From: Bin87 sp963665395
GTDB taxonomy: Bacteria > Chloroflexota > Dehalococcoidia > Lucifugimonadales > UBA3495
DNA: 64,000 bases
NCBI GenBank assembly: GCA_963665395.2
Contig: OY762251.1
Location: 1,798,001-1,862,000 of the forward strand
Reading direction: 5' to 3'
Position numbers and translations under genes: made by a program. Below are positions 1 through 9,259 of this stretch, piece after piece. How positions within the stretch are numbered: position 1 is the stretch's first letter; each line of letters opens with the position of its first letter. Under the pieces are notes generated by a model. That model saw nothing but the letters and a program-made list of their open reading frames with translations, was not told the DNA's origin and ran no database searches.

Positions 1-1321
1 CCAGCCGGTTGTTGGAAAGATACAGCGTTTCCAGGTTTTCGAGACTGCCCAACTCCGACGGAATCTCGCCGGACAGCCGGTTGTTCTCCAGGCGTAGCGC
101 GGAAAGGTTTTCGAGACTGCCCAGCTCCGACGGAATCTCGCCGGTCAACTCGTTGTCGAAGAGGTAGAGCCACTTCAGGCTTTTTTGGGGTTTGCTCAAT
201 TGCCACGGTATCTCGCCGGACAATCGGTTGCCATGAAGCCACAACCCTCTGAGGTTCTCCAAATTGCCCAACTCGGCCGGTATTTCCCCGGTCAGGTCAT
301 TGCGATACGTGCCCAGCAAGGCCAGGTTCTCCAGATTGCCCAGTTCGGCCGGTATCTCGCCGGTGAATTGGTTATCGCCGACCCATAGAGCCGTGAGGTT
401 TTTGAGGCCGCCCATCTCAGGCGGTATCTGCCCTTCCAGCTGGTTGCCGTCGAGGTCAAGAGTCCTGAGTTCGTCCAGGTTGTTGAATGCGGCCGGTATC
501 TCGCCTTCCAGGTCGTTGTTCCACAGCTCAAGATCGGTGAGGTTGACCAGGTTGCCCAATTCGGACGGTATCGGCCCGCTCAAATCGTTGTGGTCCAGGG
601 ACAGCACGGTCAGGCTGGTCAGGTTGCCCACTTCAGCGGGTATCTCGCCGCTGAGGTAGTTGCCGTCCAGGTCCAGGGTTTCCAGGTGGGCCAGGTTGCC
701 CAATTCGGGGGGCATCTCGCCGAACAGGAAGTTGTTGTCCAGGTAAAGCACCAGCACGCAGCCGTTGCCGTCGGTGGATACGCCGAACCAGGTGCCGATG
801 GGGTCATCGCTGAGCCAGTTGAGGTTGTTCCGCCAACCGTCGCCGTCGGTGGCGTTGTACAAGGCTTCCAACGCGGCCCGGTCGCCGGCGCACTCCGCGG
901 AGCCGCCGGGAAGTTCCACTAGGTCGGACCAGGGCGACCATTGGGGATCGCCGTAGAGCTCGTTGCTGGTTCCCACGATAAACCAGTAGGAAGCCCCCGG
1001 AGTTAGCCGCTTGGCGACGTAGGAGGATTGCCCCCGATTGGGCACTCCCACGGAAGTGAACGTTTCTCGCCAATCGCGTCCGGCTGCGATGGCGGCATCG
1101 TAGTCTTCTTTGTGAACCCACCCAACGCGGTAGTACGCCGCGCCGGCCACGGCATTCCACGTAACCATCACCTCGCCGGGGTTGGAGCCGAGCTGTACCT
1201 GCGGCTTCGTCGGACTAGCCGGGGTATCGTCGGCCGCCGCCGGCCTGACGTTGCCGCCGACGGAGACGACAACCAGCAGGACGACCAGAGAGAGGGTTGC
1301 GATTGCTATGGGTAGTTTCAT
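1..1321 (-). CDS. Exported leucine-rich-repeat protein with N-terminal fibronectin-III-like domain (partial)
   Basis: The frame is open from the ATG at 1321 to the left window edge (440 codons), so the C-terminus is missing. Residues 1-30 look like a signal peptide (MKLPIAIATLSLVVLLVVVSV, then an Ala-rich end). A fibronectin-III-like stretch follows (about residues 40-130; VTWNAVAGAAYYRVGW). Then comes a plant-type LRR cap (DRAALEALYNATDGDGW ... IGTWFGVSTDGNG) and about ten 24-residue LRRs of the form LxxLxLxxNxLxGEIPxELGNL. A GAGG motif precedes the start. The protein is probably secreted or surface-bound and may take part in protein binding or adhesion. It is a paralogue of the next gene, from which it differs by the FN3-like domain. 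Confidence 0.85.
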   Translation of the reverse strand, partial: MKLPIAIATLSLVVLLVVVSVGGNVRPAAADDTPASPTKPQVQLGSNPGEVMVTWNAVAGAAYYRVGWVHKEDYDAAIAAGRDWRETFTSVGVPNRGQSSYVAKRLTPGASYWFIVGTSNELYGDPQWSPWSDLVELPGGSAECAGDRAALEALYNATDGDGWRNNLNWLSDDPIGTWFGVSTDGNGCVLVLYLDNNFLFGEMPPELGNLAHLETLDLDGNYLSGEIPAEVGNLTSLTVLSLDHNDLSGPIPSELGNLVNLTDLELWNNDLEGEIPAAFNNLDELRTLDLDGNQLEGQIPPEMGGLKNLTALWVGDNQFTGEIPAELGNLENLALLGTYRNDLTGEIPAELGNLENLRGLWLHGNRLSGEIPWQLSKPQKSLKWLYLFDNELTGEIPSELGSLENLSALRLENNRLSGEIPSELGSLENLETLYLSNNRL

Positions 1322-1703
1322 ATTCGCTCTTGATCCTCATCTAGTTTTATCCCGGGGCCTGGCGGCTGACTTTCCAGATGTAGGCGATTCCAAGCCGCCC
1401 TGGCCGCCGGCGATAGGCGCGCTTATCGTAGTTTTGGCGCTGGGGCGTGTCAAGGGTAGCCGGGGCTTGCGGTTCACGGCGATTAGCTTGATCGACCGAC
1501 AGAGGCCAAGTGGTAGTAAGACGGAGGTGAGGGTTGATATCAGTAACGATTATTGGGTAGCGACCGATGCAGGACGAGGACTATAGTAGGTTTCGTGCCC
1601 ATCGGTACGTACCCAATACACACAGTTGGGGACTACCGGACGAATTACGGCCGGAGAGCCGCGCCGTTGCCGATTGCGAGGGGTACCGCCGCCGGTTTTG
1701 CGA
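1322..1703. other. Intergenic region between the two LRR genes
   Basis: About 380 bases with no convincing reading frame, RNA gene or repeat. It must hold the promoter of the downstream LRR gene (minus strand) and the end of the upstream one, but I cannot identify either signal. Confidence 0.5.
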
Positions 1704-4700
1704 CTAGTTTGGCCAGTTAGGCTGTCCTTGCGGCCAATCGTTCAGCAACCCTATTAGTGCCAAACAATAGTTTCCTTTATTTGTGCCGCCTTTGATAACT
1801 TCTTGCGATGAACATTCTTTCTGGAAGTGCGACAGCAACCTGCAAACCTTTGTGCCTGCTCCAATATGACAATTGTGATTAAGTTCCACGAGGCCATCAT
1901 AAGCCAAGAGCTTAGCCTGGGCGATGGCGTTGGCTTGAACCAGCGTGAGCAATCCGGTGTGTTCTGTGATCACGTACCCGACGCTTTCGATGATATCGGC
2001 TGCCTTGTCATGCTCAAGGACGACGAGGGTAGCCCAACCATACCAGCCGCTGAATTTTGACAGCAATTGATAAGCGCTCTTCGTCCGGTTTAGAAGGTTT
2101 GCTATGGACATGGTGGGTTTTGCCCCCAACTGACCAGAGTACCTGTGAAGGGTTCTGATTGACAGCTTGAACATCTCGTCTTCTGCCTTTCCTTGTACGA
2201 AGGCCTTCGCTTTGCCGAGGGCTTTTTGACGAGCAAGGAGGAAAAGGACTGTAAGGTGGTCTTTTTGATCAATGGAAATTGTAGAGTCATCATCCAATGG
2301 GATTGCTGCTTGTACTGTACCCACAAACGAGCTCCAGAAATTGCTTCCCGGCCCGCTCCAATTGCCGGAGACGTTAGTGACGTTCACGAACATCTCCTGT
2401 GGGAATATAGCCAGCACCGCCCCTATATCTCCCTTCAGCGAATGGTTGGCGCCGAGTTCAAGAGACGCCAAATGGTAAAGCGCCGAGTCCTCAAGATTGT
2501 CGTCGGTCAAATCCAGCAACTTTTCGGCCCAAGGAGTTATGTCTCCCTCCAAGCCGTTGTCGTGCAAAGCAAGTCCAATCACACGGCAAGTCTCCGGGTG
2601 GACATAAACGCCGTACCAACCTGTGTAATCGTCCCCTACCCACTGTTTTTCGCCCCGTTCATCGTTGGACCACGACGAATCGCCACCGAATAGCGGTAAC
2701 TTCCCTCCCTTACCCTGTATCCAGTCCAAGCCGTCAGTGAGGGCCCTGAGGTGTTTCAGCGCTGCCAAGTCGTTCTGGTAGCCAGGATCATCTGTTGGGC
2801 ACACTAGTGGCTCCGGAGCTGGCGTAGTTGGCGGCGCTGTATCCGTCAGGTTCAACGACTCGTTGCCGGCGAGATTCAACACCGATAGATTTAGATCTAG
2901 CAAGGCTTGAGGCACGTCGCCGGCCAACAGATTGTTGCTTAGGTCCAAGGTCTGCAAGTTGGTCAGGCCGCCCAATTCCTCCGGTATCGAGCCGCTCAAC
3001 TGGTTGTTGTAAAGGAACAATCCTCGCAGGTTAGTGAGGTTGCCAAGCCCGATCGGTATCGCGCCGCTCAGTTTGTTGCTCCTAAGATTCAGCACTTCCA
3101 GGTTGCTGAGGCTGCCCAATCGCTGGGGTATGGGTCCTTCCAACTCGTTGCTGTAAAGGTACAACTGCGTAAGGTCAGTAAGGCGCCCCAACTCCGCCGG
3201 AATCTCGCCGGTCAGCCGGTTCTTGCTGAGGTTCAGGACTTTTAGTTTAGACCGAATGGTGAGGAGACCTCCTAGGGCCGGCGGAATTGCCCCGCTCAAA
3301 CGATTGTTGCTGAGGTCCAGCACTTCCAAGTTTCGGAGGTTGCCCAACTCCGCCGGTATCGTTCCGCGAAGCCAGTTGTTGGGGTCGTTGTACTGTCCTT
3401 GATACTCGAATGCGCTAGGCGGCGAGTTGTTGCGGAAATGGTCTTGGCCATCGATGTACAATTCCCGCAGCTTGGCAAGGTTGCCCAACTCAGCCGGTAT
3501 CGTTCCCCGTAGGCGATTATGGCCTAGCGCTAAGCGGGTCAGATTGGAGAGGTTGCCCAGTTCTTCCGGTATCTCTCCGGTCAGAAAGTTGTTCTCCAGG
3601 CCCAGAGTGGTCAGGTTCCCGAAGTCGCCATCCAGCCAGGAAGGTATCGGTCCGCTCAGGCTGTTGTTGCCTAATCGCAGCGCGTACAGGTTGTTCAGGT
3701 CGCCCAGCGTGGACGGTATCGGGCCGACCAAATTATTTTCGGACAAGTCCAACCAGAGCAGGTTGTTCAGGTCGCCCAGCGTGGACGGTATCGGGCCGAC
3801 CAAATTATTTTCGGACAAGTCCAACCAGAGCAGGTTGTTCAGGTCGCCCAGCGTGGACGGTATCGGGCCGACCAAATTATTTTCGGACAAGTCCAGCCAG
3901 CGCAGGTTGTTCAGACTGCCCAACTGCGCCGGTATCGGGCCGCTCAGTCGATTGTCGCTGAGCCTCAGAATCTGGAGATTGTCCAGATTGCCCAAGGCCC
4001 GCGGTATGGGGCCGGCCAGTCTATTGGCAGACAGATTCAGTCTGGTAACACGCCCTTCGTCGTTGGTGGTGACGCCGTGCCAATCGCCGATGGGTTTGGA
4101 GGATTTCCAGCCGGATTGACGGGGCCAGTTCAGCCCGCCGGTAGCGTTGTAGAAGGCGACCAGGGCGGCTCGGTCGTCGGAAGGGCAGTCGGGCAAGGGT
4201 TGTCCGCTGGAGTCAACAACCTGAGCGAGGTCGTGCTCCGGCACGTCGCGCAGTTTTTCCGGTATGCAGCCGGACAGGTAATGCCCTTCCGTTTGGCTCA
4301 GCTTCAATTCGTCCAGGCTGCCAAGATTAGTCAATTCCGGCGGTATTGAGCCGCTGAGGTGATTGCTGGACAGGTTCAACTTGGCAAGGTTGGCAAGATC
4401 TCCCAGCTCCGGCGGTATGGAGCCGCTCAGCCGATTGCCGTGCAGGCTCAACTCGGCAAGGTTGGCAAGATCTCCCAGCTCCGGCGGTATGGAGCCGCTC
4501 AACCGATTGCCATGCAGGCTCAACTCGGTGAGGGAGGCAATGTCGCCGAGCTCGGTCGGTATCGGCCCGGAGAGGCCGTTGTCTCCCAGGCCGTTGTTTT
4601 CCAGACCAAGGACCGACAGGTTGGCAAGTTTGCCGAGCTCGGACGGTATCCGCCCCCGCAGTTGATTGGAACCCATCCGCAGCGTGGTCAAGTTAGTGAG

Positions 4701-6593
4701 GTTGCCCAATCCTGACGGGACGGCCCCGGTTATGCTGTTGCCGGCCAGGTCCAGGTGGGTCAGCCGTTCCAGGCCGTTCAGGGAGCTCCCCAGCCTACCG
4801 GTCAACCCGTTATTGGGCAGGCGCAGTTCGACGACCCGCCCGTCGCCGTCAACGGTGACGCCGCGCCATTTGCCGATGGGTTGGCTGGTATCCCAGTTAG
4901 CGCTATTCTTCCACCCGGATCCACCGGTAGCCCTGTAGAAGGAGAGCAGGGCAGCCCGGTCCTCGGAGCCGCACCAGGGGAGGGCCAGCGGTTGGTCGTT
5001 GGAGTCAACCAGCCGTTCCAGGTCGTGGTACGACACCAACCGCAGCCCTTCCGGTATGCAGCCGGTCCAATCATTGCCTGACAGGCCCAACTCTGCCAAG
5101 TTGGGCAAGTCGGCCAGTTCCGGCGGTATGGGGCCGCTGAGCTGATTTCTCCCCAGGTTCAACTTGGCAAGGCTTTTGAGTTGGCCCAGTTCCGGGGGTA
5201 TCTGGCCGTCCAGTTGGTTGCTCCACAGGCTCAGCCGGGTGAGGGAACGCAGGTTACCCAGTTGGGGCGGTATCGGGCCGTCGAGGCGGTTATTACCCAA
5301 GCCCAGGATGGACAGGTTGGGAAGTTTGCCGAGCTCGGGCGGTATCCGCCCCCGCAGTTGATTGGAACCCATCCGGAGCACGGTCAGGTTTTCGAGTTCG
5401 CCCATCCGGGACGGGATGGTTCCGAAGATGCTGTTGTAGTCCAGATCCAGCCGGGACAACCGTTCCAGGTCGGCCAGGGAGTCGGGCAACGACCCGTATA
5501 GTCCGTTCTGAGAGAGGCTGAGTTCGGTGACCCACCCGTCGCTGTCGGTGGTCACGCCGTGCCACTCGCCAATGGGGCTGATGGTGCCCCATTGGTGCTT
5601 ATTGTTCCATTCGGTCGGTCCGCTGGTGGCGTGGTAGAACGCTATCAGCGCTTCTCGTTGCAGGTCCGAAGTGCTGGTGCAGGATGGCAGACCTAACCGG
5701 TCAAGGTCGTTATATGATACGCTCCATAGCAAACTAGGAATGCAGCCGCTCAGGTTGTTCTCAGCGATGATAAGGATATCCAGGTTGGTGAGGTTGCCCA
5801 ACTCGGTCGGTATTGAACCGCTCAGGTCGTTATTGCTGAGGTATAGGTCCCACAGGTTGGTTAGATTGCCTAGCTCGTTCGGTATGGTCCCCGTAAGATT
5901 GTTGCTTTGTAGGTACAAGAACACAAGGCTGGTGAGGTTGCCTAACTCGGCGGGTATCGAACCGCTCAGGTTGTTGGCGCCGAGATCTAGCCAAACCAAG
6001 TTGGTGAGGTTGCCCAACTCGGCCGGTATTGAACCGCTCAGGTTGTTGCCGTCGAGCCATAGATTAGTCAAGTCGGTGAGGTTGCCCAACTCGGCCGGTA
6101 TTGAACCGCTCAGGTTGTTGGAGTGGAAGTTCAAGACGGAAAGGTTAGTGAGGTCACCCAACTCGGTCGGTATGGTCCCCGTCAGACTGTGTTTTTGGAT
6201 GGATAGAATTTCCAAGTTGTCGAGATCGCCTAGTTCCTTCGGAATTCCCCCGGTAATACCCGTCGACCCATAGTACCCTTCGAGGGATATTGAAGTCATG
6301 TAGGTGAGGTTACCCAACTCCGACGGCAAACTTCCCGTCAGGTTGTTGTGCGACAGGCTGATTGCGGTAACCCGGCCGTTGCTGTCGGTAGTGACGCCGT
6401 GCCACTGGCCCAAGTCGCCGCTGGTTTTCCAGTTAGTTTTGTTTGACCAGTTTGCGCCGCCAGTAGCGTCATAGAAGGCCTCCAGGGCCGCCCTGTCCAT
6501 GTTCTGCTGGGCGGCGGCCGGCGGAACGTTGCCGCCGATGGCAGCCAGGGCGGCGATGATGAGGAGAGCGACGATTGCGGTAACGGCTTTCAT
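1704..6593 (-). CDS. Giant exported leucine-rich-repeat protein (four capped LRR blocks)
   Basis: 1629 aa from the ATG at 6593, chosen over an in-frame upstream start because GGAGGG lies 8 nt before it and a signal peptide follows directly (MKAVTAIVALLIIAALAAIGG). Four LRR blocks each open with a cap like that of plant LRR proteins (DRAALxAFYxATGGxxW ... GxWHGVTTDxxGRV), with caps near DNA 6490, 5660, 4960 and 4175. A fifth, diverged cap near 2770 (LAALKHLRALTDGLDWI) opens a C-terminal domain of about 350 residues without regular LRRs that I do not recognise. The repeats follow LxxLxLxxNxLSGxIPxELGNL. Some repeat units are nearly identical in DNA, which indicates recent expansion. No membrane anchor or sorting signal is evident, so it is probably secreted. 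Function is inferred only as protein-protein interaction. Confidence 0.9.
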   Translation of the reverse strand: MKAVTAIVALLIIAALAAIGGNVPPAAAQQNMDRAALEAFYDATGGANWSNKTNWKTSGDLGQWHGVTTDSNGRVTAISLSHNNLTGSLPSELGNLTYMTSISLEGYYGSTGITGGIPKELGDLDNLEILSIQKHSLTGTIPTELGDLTNLSVLNFHSNNLSGSIPAELGNLTDLTNLWLDGNNLSGSIPAELGNLTNLVWLDLGANNLSGSIPAELGNLTSLVFLYLQSNNLTGTIPNELGNLTNLWDLYLSNNDLSGSIPTELGNLTNLDILIIAENNLSGCIPSLLWSVSYNDLDRLGLPSCTSTSDLQREALIAFYHATSGPTEWNNKHQWGTISPIGEWHGVTTDSDGWVTELSLSQNGLYGSLPDSLADLERLSRLDLDYNSIFGTIPSRMGELENLTVLRMGSNQLRGRIPPELGKLPNLSILGLGNNRLDGPIPPQLGNLRSLTRLSLWSNQLDGQIPPELGQLKSLAKLNLGRNQLSGPIPPELADLPNLAELGLSGNDWTGCIPEGLRLVSYHDLERLVDSNDQPLALPWCGSEDRAALLSFYRATGGSGWKNSANWDTSQPIGKWRGVTVDGDGRVVELRLPNNGLTGRLGSSLNGLERLTHLDLAGNSITGAVPSGLGNLTNLTTLRMGSNQLRGRIPSELGKLANLSVLGLENNGLGDNGLSGPIPTELGDIASLTELSLHGNRLSGSIPPELGDLANLAELSLHGNRLSGSIPPELGDLANLAKLNLSSNHLSGSIPPELTNLGSLDELKLSQTEGHYLSGCIPEKLRDVPEHDLAQVVDSSGQPLPDCPSDDRAALVAFYNATGGLNWPRQSGWKSSKPIGDWHGVTTNDEGRVTRLNLSANRLAGPIPRALGNLDNLQILRLSDNRLSGPIPAQLGSLNNLRWLDLSENNLVGPIPSTLGDLNNLLWLDLSENNLVGPIPSTLGDLNNLLWLDLSENNLVGPIPSTLGDLNNLYALRLGNNSLSGPIPSWLDGDFGNLTTLGLENNFLTGEIPEELGNLSNLTRLALGHNRLRGTIPAELGNLAKLRELYIDGQDHFRNNSPPSAFEYQGQYNDPNNWLRGTIPAELGNLRNLEVLDLSNNRLSGAIPPALGGLLTIRSKLKVLNLSKNRLTGEIPAELGRLTDLTQLYLYSNELEGPIPQRLGSLSNLEVLNLRSNKLSGAIPIGLGNLTNLRGLFLYNNQLSGSIPEELGGLTNLQTLDLSNNLLAGDVPQALLDLNLSVLNLAGNESLNLTDTAPPTTPAPEPLVCPTDDPGYQNDLAALKHLRALTDGLDWIQGKGGKLPLFGGDSSWSNDERGEKQWVGDDYTGWYGVYVHPETCRVIGLALHDNGLEGDITPWAEKLLDLTDDNLEDSALYHLASLELGANHSLKGDIGAVLAIFPQEMFVNVTNVSGNWSGPGSNFWSSFVGTVQAAIPLDDDSTISIDQKDHLTVLFLLARQKALGKAKAFVQGKAEDEMFKLSIRTLHRYSGQLGAKPTMSIANLLNRTKSAYQLLSKFSGWYGWATLVVLEHDKAADIIESVGYVITEHTGLLTLVQANAIAQAKLLAYDGLVELNHNCHIGAGTKVCRLLSHFQKECSSQEVIKGGTNKGNYCLALIGLLNDWPQGQPNWPN
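3687..3902. repeat. 72-bp tandem repeat, three copies, inside the LRR gene
   Basis: Three consecutive 72-bp units start at 3687, 3759 and 3831. The third differs slightly near its end (agccag for aaccag). Each encodes one 24-residue LRR (NLLWLDLSENNLVGPIP...). The near identity at DNA level points to very recent duplication by slippage or unequal recombination. Confidence 0.9.
4378..4521. repeat. 72-bp tandem repeat, two copies, inside the LRR gene
   Basis: Two nearly identical 72-bp units encode the LRR LAELSLHGNRLSGSIPPELG. A third, more diverged unit flanks them. This is the same expansion mechanism as at 3687-3902 but a different repeat unit. Confidence 0.8.
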
Positions 6594-6706
6594 CAGGCAG
6601 TCCCTCCGTATCAACGTTGAGTGACTGTGATTTAACTTTCCGTGATTAATACCGCCATATCAAACCCCTGTCCATAGCCGATAGTCTATGTCCCTTCCCG
6701 TTCCCG

Positions 6707-7141
6707 CTACTTCGGTATCGCCCAGGCCGGCGGGGGCGCGTGTACCACCGACGGGTCGTTGTCGGCGGGGATTTCGGCGATGAGCCGGCCGTTTTGCGCC
6801 TTCACCACGTGGTAGAACAGCTGGGCGCGGGGGCCGTTGACGCAGATGCCCTGACCCTCCTCGAAGCGCCAGCCGTGGTCGGGGCAGAGGAAGCTCTTGT
6901 CCCACTTGACCACACGGCCCCAGGCGTGGGGGCAGACCATGGACAGCAGACGGTATTGCCCGTCCCGCGCCTTGGCCAGCCAGTGCTCTTCCCCGTTTTC
7001 CAGCCGCACCCGGGCCGGCAACTCCTTGAAGTCGGCCACCGCGCCGATGTCAACCTGACGCGCCGGAGCCATCTTGTTGTTACCAATATCGGCGGGGTCG
7101 GTGTACATCCGTCGCCGGCGGTGGTAGATATTCTCGCTCAT
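6707..7141 (-). CDS. Rieske [2Fe-2S] domain protein
   Basis: 144 aa. The start at 7141 (MSENIYHRRRRMYTD) has GGGAGAG just upstream; an upstream in-frame start would lack a site. The Rieske cluster ligands are visible as CPH ... CPDH near residues 70-90 (CPHAWGR and CPDHGWRF). Only 13 residues lie between the first His and the second Cys, slightly fewer than usual. There is no catalytic oxygenase domain, so this is a small ferredoxin-like electron carrier or a domain acting with an unlinked partner. It is the last gene of a probable three-gene minus-strand operon with the unknown 101-aa protein and the BtuF-like protein; no oxygenase lies nearby. Confidence 0.8.
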   Translation of the reverse strand: MSENIYHRRRRMYTDPADIGNNKMAPARQVDIGAVADFKELPARVRLENGEEHWLAKARDGQYRLLSMVCPHAWGRVVKWDKSFLCPDHGWRFEEGQGICVNGPRAQLFYHVVKAQNGRLIAEIPADNDPSVVHAPPPAWAIPK

Positions 7142-7193
7142 GGCTTCTCTCCCTGTTGCGCGTCGGTACGGCTTCGGATCAGCCGATTTCATA

Positions 7194-7499
7194 TCAATCA
7201 GTAGGCAGCCCGCCGAAGGCGTCTTCCATGGTGATGATGGGGAAGATCGCGGTGCGGTTCCAGGTGGCCAGGCCCATATCAATGACTGCGTCGTCGATGG
7301 CGTGGGCGTCGGGGCCGTCCAGGATCAGCCAGGTTTGATGCGACGACTTGCCGACCCAGCCGCCCCGGTACTCGCAGCCGCGACGGGACAACGTTTCGGT
7401 CAACTCCGCCGACATCCGCAACACCCGGTCGCGGACGCCAAGGTCCACGCCGGGGCAGCGCTCCGGCGCGTGTTCCAGCGATACCATGTACAACGCCAT
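7194..7499 (-). CDS. Small protein of unknown function, probably alpha/beta-barrel-like
   Basis: 101 aa (MALYMVSLEHAPERCPG...), with GGAGGG 7 nt before the ATG. The alternation of strand- and helix-like segments and the sequence HQTWLILDGPDAHAIDDAV resemble small dimeric ferredoxin-fold barrels of the DUF3303/YCII type, but I cannot assign a family. It lies 52 nt upstream of the Rieske gene and 38 nt downstream of the BtuF-like gene, so it is probably co-transcribed with both. Confidence 0.65.
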   Translation of the reverse strand: MALYMVSLEHAPERCPGVDLGVRDRVLRMSAELTETLSRRGCEYRGGWVGKSSHQTWLILDGPDAHAIDDAVIDMGLATWNRTAIFPIITMEDAFGGLPTD

Positions 7500-7537
7500 C
7501 GGCGCGTCCCTCCGTGACGGTATTGATGTCTGGCCGG

Positions 7538-8473
7538 TTATCCGGCCAAGGCCGGCGCCGGCAGCGCGGCCGGCCGGAAAATGCCCGGCGGTGTAAGCCC
7601 GGCGAAACGCTCAGGCCGCATCGCCTCTGCCAAGCCTTCCAGCACGTCTATGACGCGGGGGCCGTGCCGGCTGGGGATCTGGCCGTCGAACAGATAGACC
7701 CGCCCCTCCCTCACGGCGTCCAGGGCGTTCCATTGGGGCAGTTCCCCCAGGCGGGCCGTTTCCGCGATGGTGCGGTCCATGTTGAAGGCGCAGGGCATCA
7801 CCATCACGTAGTCGGGCTGATAATCTATCACTTCATCCCAGCCGACTTCCCGCGACTTGCCCCACTTTTCGGCCAGGCCCTCTTCCCCGCCAGCCAGTTC
7901 CACCAACTCCGGCGTCCACTGGCCGGTGTTGCGAAGCGGCTCCAGCCAGTCGATGCAGAATACCCTGGGGCGACCCATACCGGCGGCGTGCTGGGCGACA
8001 TAGTAGGTACGCTCGCGCAGGCGGGACAGCAGCCGCGCCGCGTTCTCGGGCGCTCCGGCGGCCTCACCAATGCGCCGGATGTTGTCGAATATATCGTCCA
8101 AACCGGCGGGCCGGATGCTCAATATCTCCGGGGAATAGTCCAGCGCTTTGGCGGCGGTCTCAAAGACCGAGCCGGCGCCAACGGCGCAGACTTCGCACAA
8201 CTCCTGCGTCAGTATCAGGTCAGGTCGCAGGCGGCGCAGCAGGTCGCCGTCGATGATGTACAGCGGGTTGCCGGTGGCTCTAGCCTGTTGGATGATGGCG
8301 TCGATTTCCGCGCTGGACAGGTGCGACTTGCTACGGATGCTGCGGCTGACGATGGGCAATCCCCGGGCCGCCGGCGGATGGTCGCACATATGGGAAACGC
8401 CGACCAGGGAATCACCAAGACCGAGGGCGAAGACGATTTCGGTTGCGCTGGGCAGCAATGAGACAATACGCAT
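7538..8473 (-). CDS. BtuF-like cobalamin/metal-chelate binding protein
   Basis: 311 aa starting MRIVSLLPSATEIVFALGLGD, the usual opening of the BtuF/FepB-like periplasmic-binding family. I chose the ATG at 8473 because the longer frame adds unrelated residues. Typical features are GVSHMCDHPP near residue 28, the long middle helix, and a C-terminal lobe with GRVYLFDGQ. There is no signal peptide or lipobox, so it would stay in the cytoplasm, as many BtuF-like 'cobalamin-binding proteins' in Gram-positive and Chloroflexota genomes appear to do. No BtuCD permease or ATPase is adjacent. The ligand is inferred, and another chelate is possible. Confidence 0.75.
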   Translation of the reverse strand: MRIVSLLPSATEIVFALGLGDSLVGVSHMCDHPPAARGLPIVSRSIRSKSHLSSAEIDAIIQQARATGNPLYIIDGDLLRRLRPDLILTQELCEVCAVGAGSVFETAAKALDYSPEILSIRPAGLDDIFDNIRRIGEAAGAPENAARLLSRLRERTYYVAQHAAGMGRPRVFCIDWLEPLRNTGQWTPELVELAGGEEGLAEKWGKSREVGWDEVIDYQPDYVMVMPCAFNMDRTIAETARLGELPQWNALDAVREGRVYLFDGQIPSRHGPRVIDVLEGLAEAMRPERFAGLTPPGIFRPAALPAPALAG

Positions 8474-8571
8474 GGGCAGCATTGTAGGGGCAATCGCAGC
8501 CATTGGCAAACGCCGGCAAGACGATCCCGGTGGTATGATAGACGGGAAGAATACCGAGGCTGTTGAGAGCA

Positions 8572-9255
8572 ATGACCACCAAACCGAAACCGAGCGCTGT
8601 CCCCCCTGCGGCGCCAGTAAGTACCGTCGTCGCAGAACCGGAAGGGACCATCCGCCTGAAGCTGGCCCCTTTGGGCATTGACCACCGAGCGGACGACTTC
8701 CCGGCTCGGTTCATTGAGTTTTGCCAACAGAACGACTTGTACGAGATAGAAGCCAACGCTGCGGGAGAATTGCTGATACTGCCCATGACCGGATACCGAG
8801 GAAACAAACAGGAATCGTATATGACCCACTTTCTGGTCGGGTGGGAACTGGCTAACGGGGGCAGCGCCTCCTCTCAGACGGTTCGTTTCCGCCTGCCCTC
8901 CGGCGAAATCCGAGGCCCCGATGCGGCGTGGATTACGCAAGAACGGTTTGAAGCCTTGACCACGGATGAGTGGAATCGGATCGTCGAAGGCGCGCCCGAC
9001 TTTGTGGTGGAGATACGCTCCCGCACCGATGACCTGCGCCCACTGCAAAACAAGATGGAACTGTGGATGGCCGGCGGAGTGCGACTTGGCTGGCTGATCG
9101 ACGCCCGTGATCGGCAGGTGTACGTCTATCGGGCTGGCCAGGCGGAACCGGAAACTCTGGAGGACCCGGAGACTTTGGACGGCGAGGACGTGCTGCCGGG
9201 TTTTGTCTTCCCGGTGCGACAATACATCTTCGACCTGGCCGGCCCGGAGGATTAG
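8572..9255 (+). CDS. Uma2-family (DUF820) putative endonuclease
   Basis: 227 aa. The ATG at 8572 is preferred over a TTG three codons upstream. The Uma2/DUF820 fold is shown by RGPDAAWI, PDFVVEIRSRTDDL and the C-terminal GGVRLGWLIDARDRQVYVYR, which correspond to the D...E core of this PD-(D/E)XK-like family. The biological role of Uma2 proteins is poorly known; expanded families occur in Cyanobacteria and Chloroflexota. It lies 4 nt upstream of folD and so is probably in the same transcript (uma2-folD-queA). It is divergent from the BtuF-like gene, with about 100 nt between starts. Confidence 0.8.
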   Translation: MTTKPKPSAVPPAAPVSTVVAEPEGTIRLKLAPLGIDHRADDFPARFIEFCQQNDLYEIEANAAGELLILPMTGYRGNKQESYMTHFLVGWELANGGSASSQTVRFRLPSGEIRGPDAAWITQERFEALTTDEWNRIVEGAPDFVVEIRSRTDDLRPLQNKMELWMAGGVRLGWLIDARDRQVYVYRAGQAEPETLEDPETLDGEDVLPGFVFPVRQYIFDLAGPED

Positions 9256-9259
9256 CAAC

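Noticed and set aside
804..1160. Arg-rich 118-codon minus-strand ORF near the left end
   Set aside because: It is a shadow of the LRR gene that runs off the window edge in another frame on the same strand.
7538..8571. Cobalamin riboswitch upstream of the BtuF-like gene
   Set aside because: The roughly 100-nt gap to the divergent Uma2 gene is too short, and no conserved B12-box-like sequence was visible.
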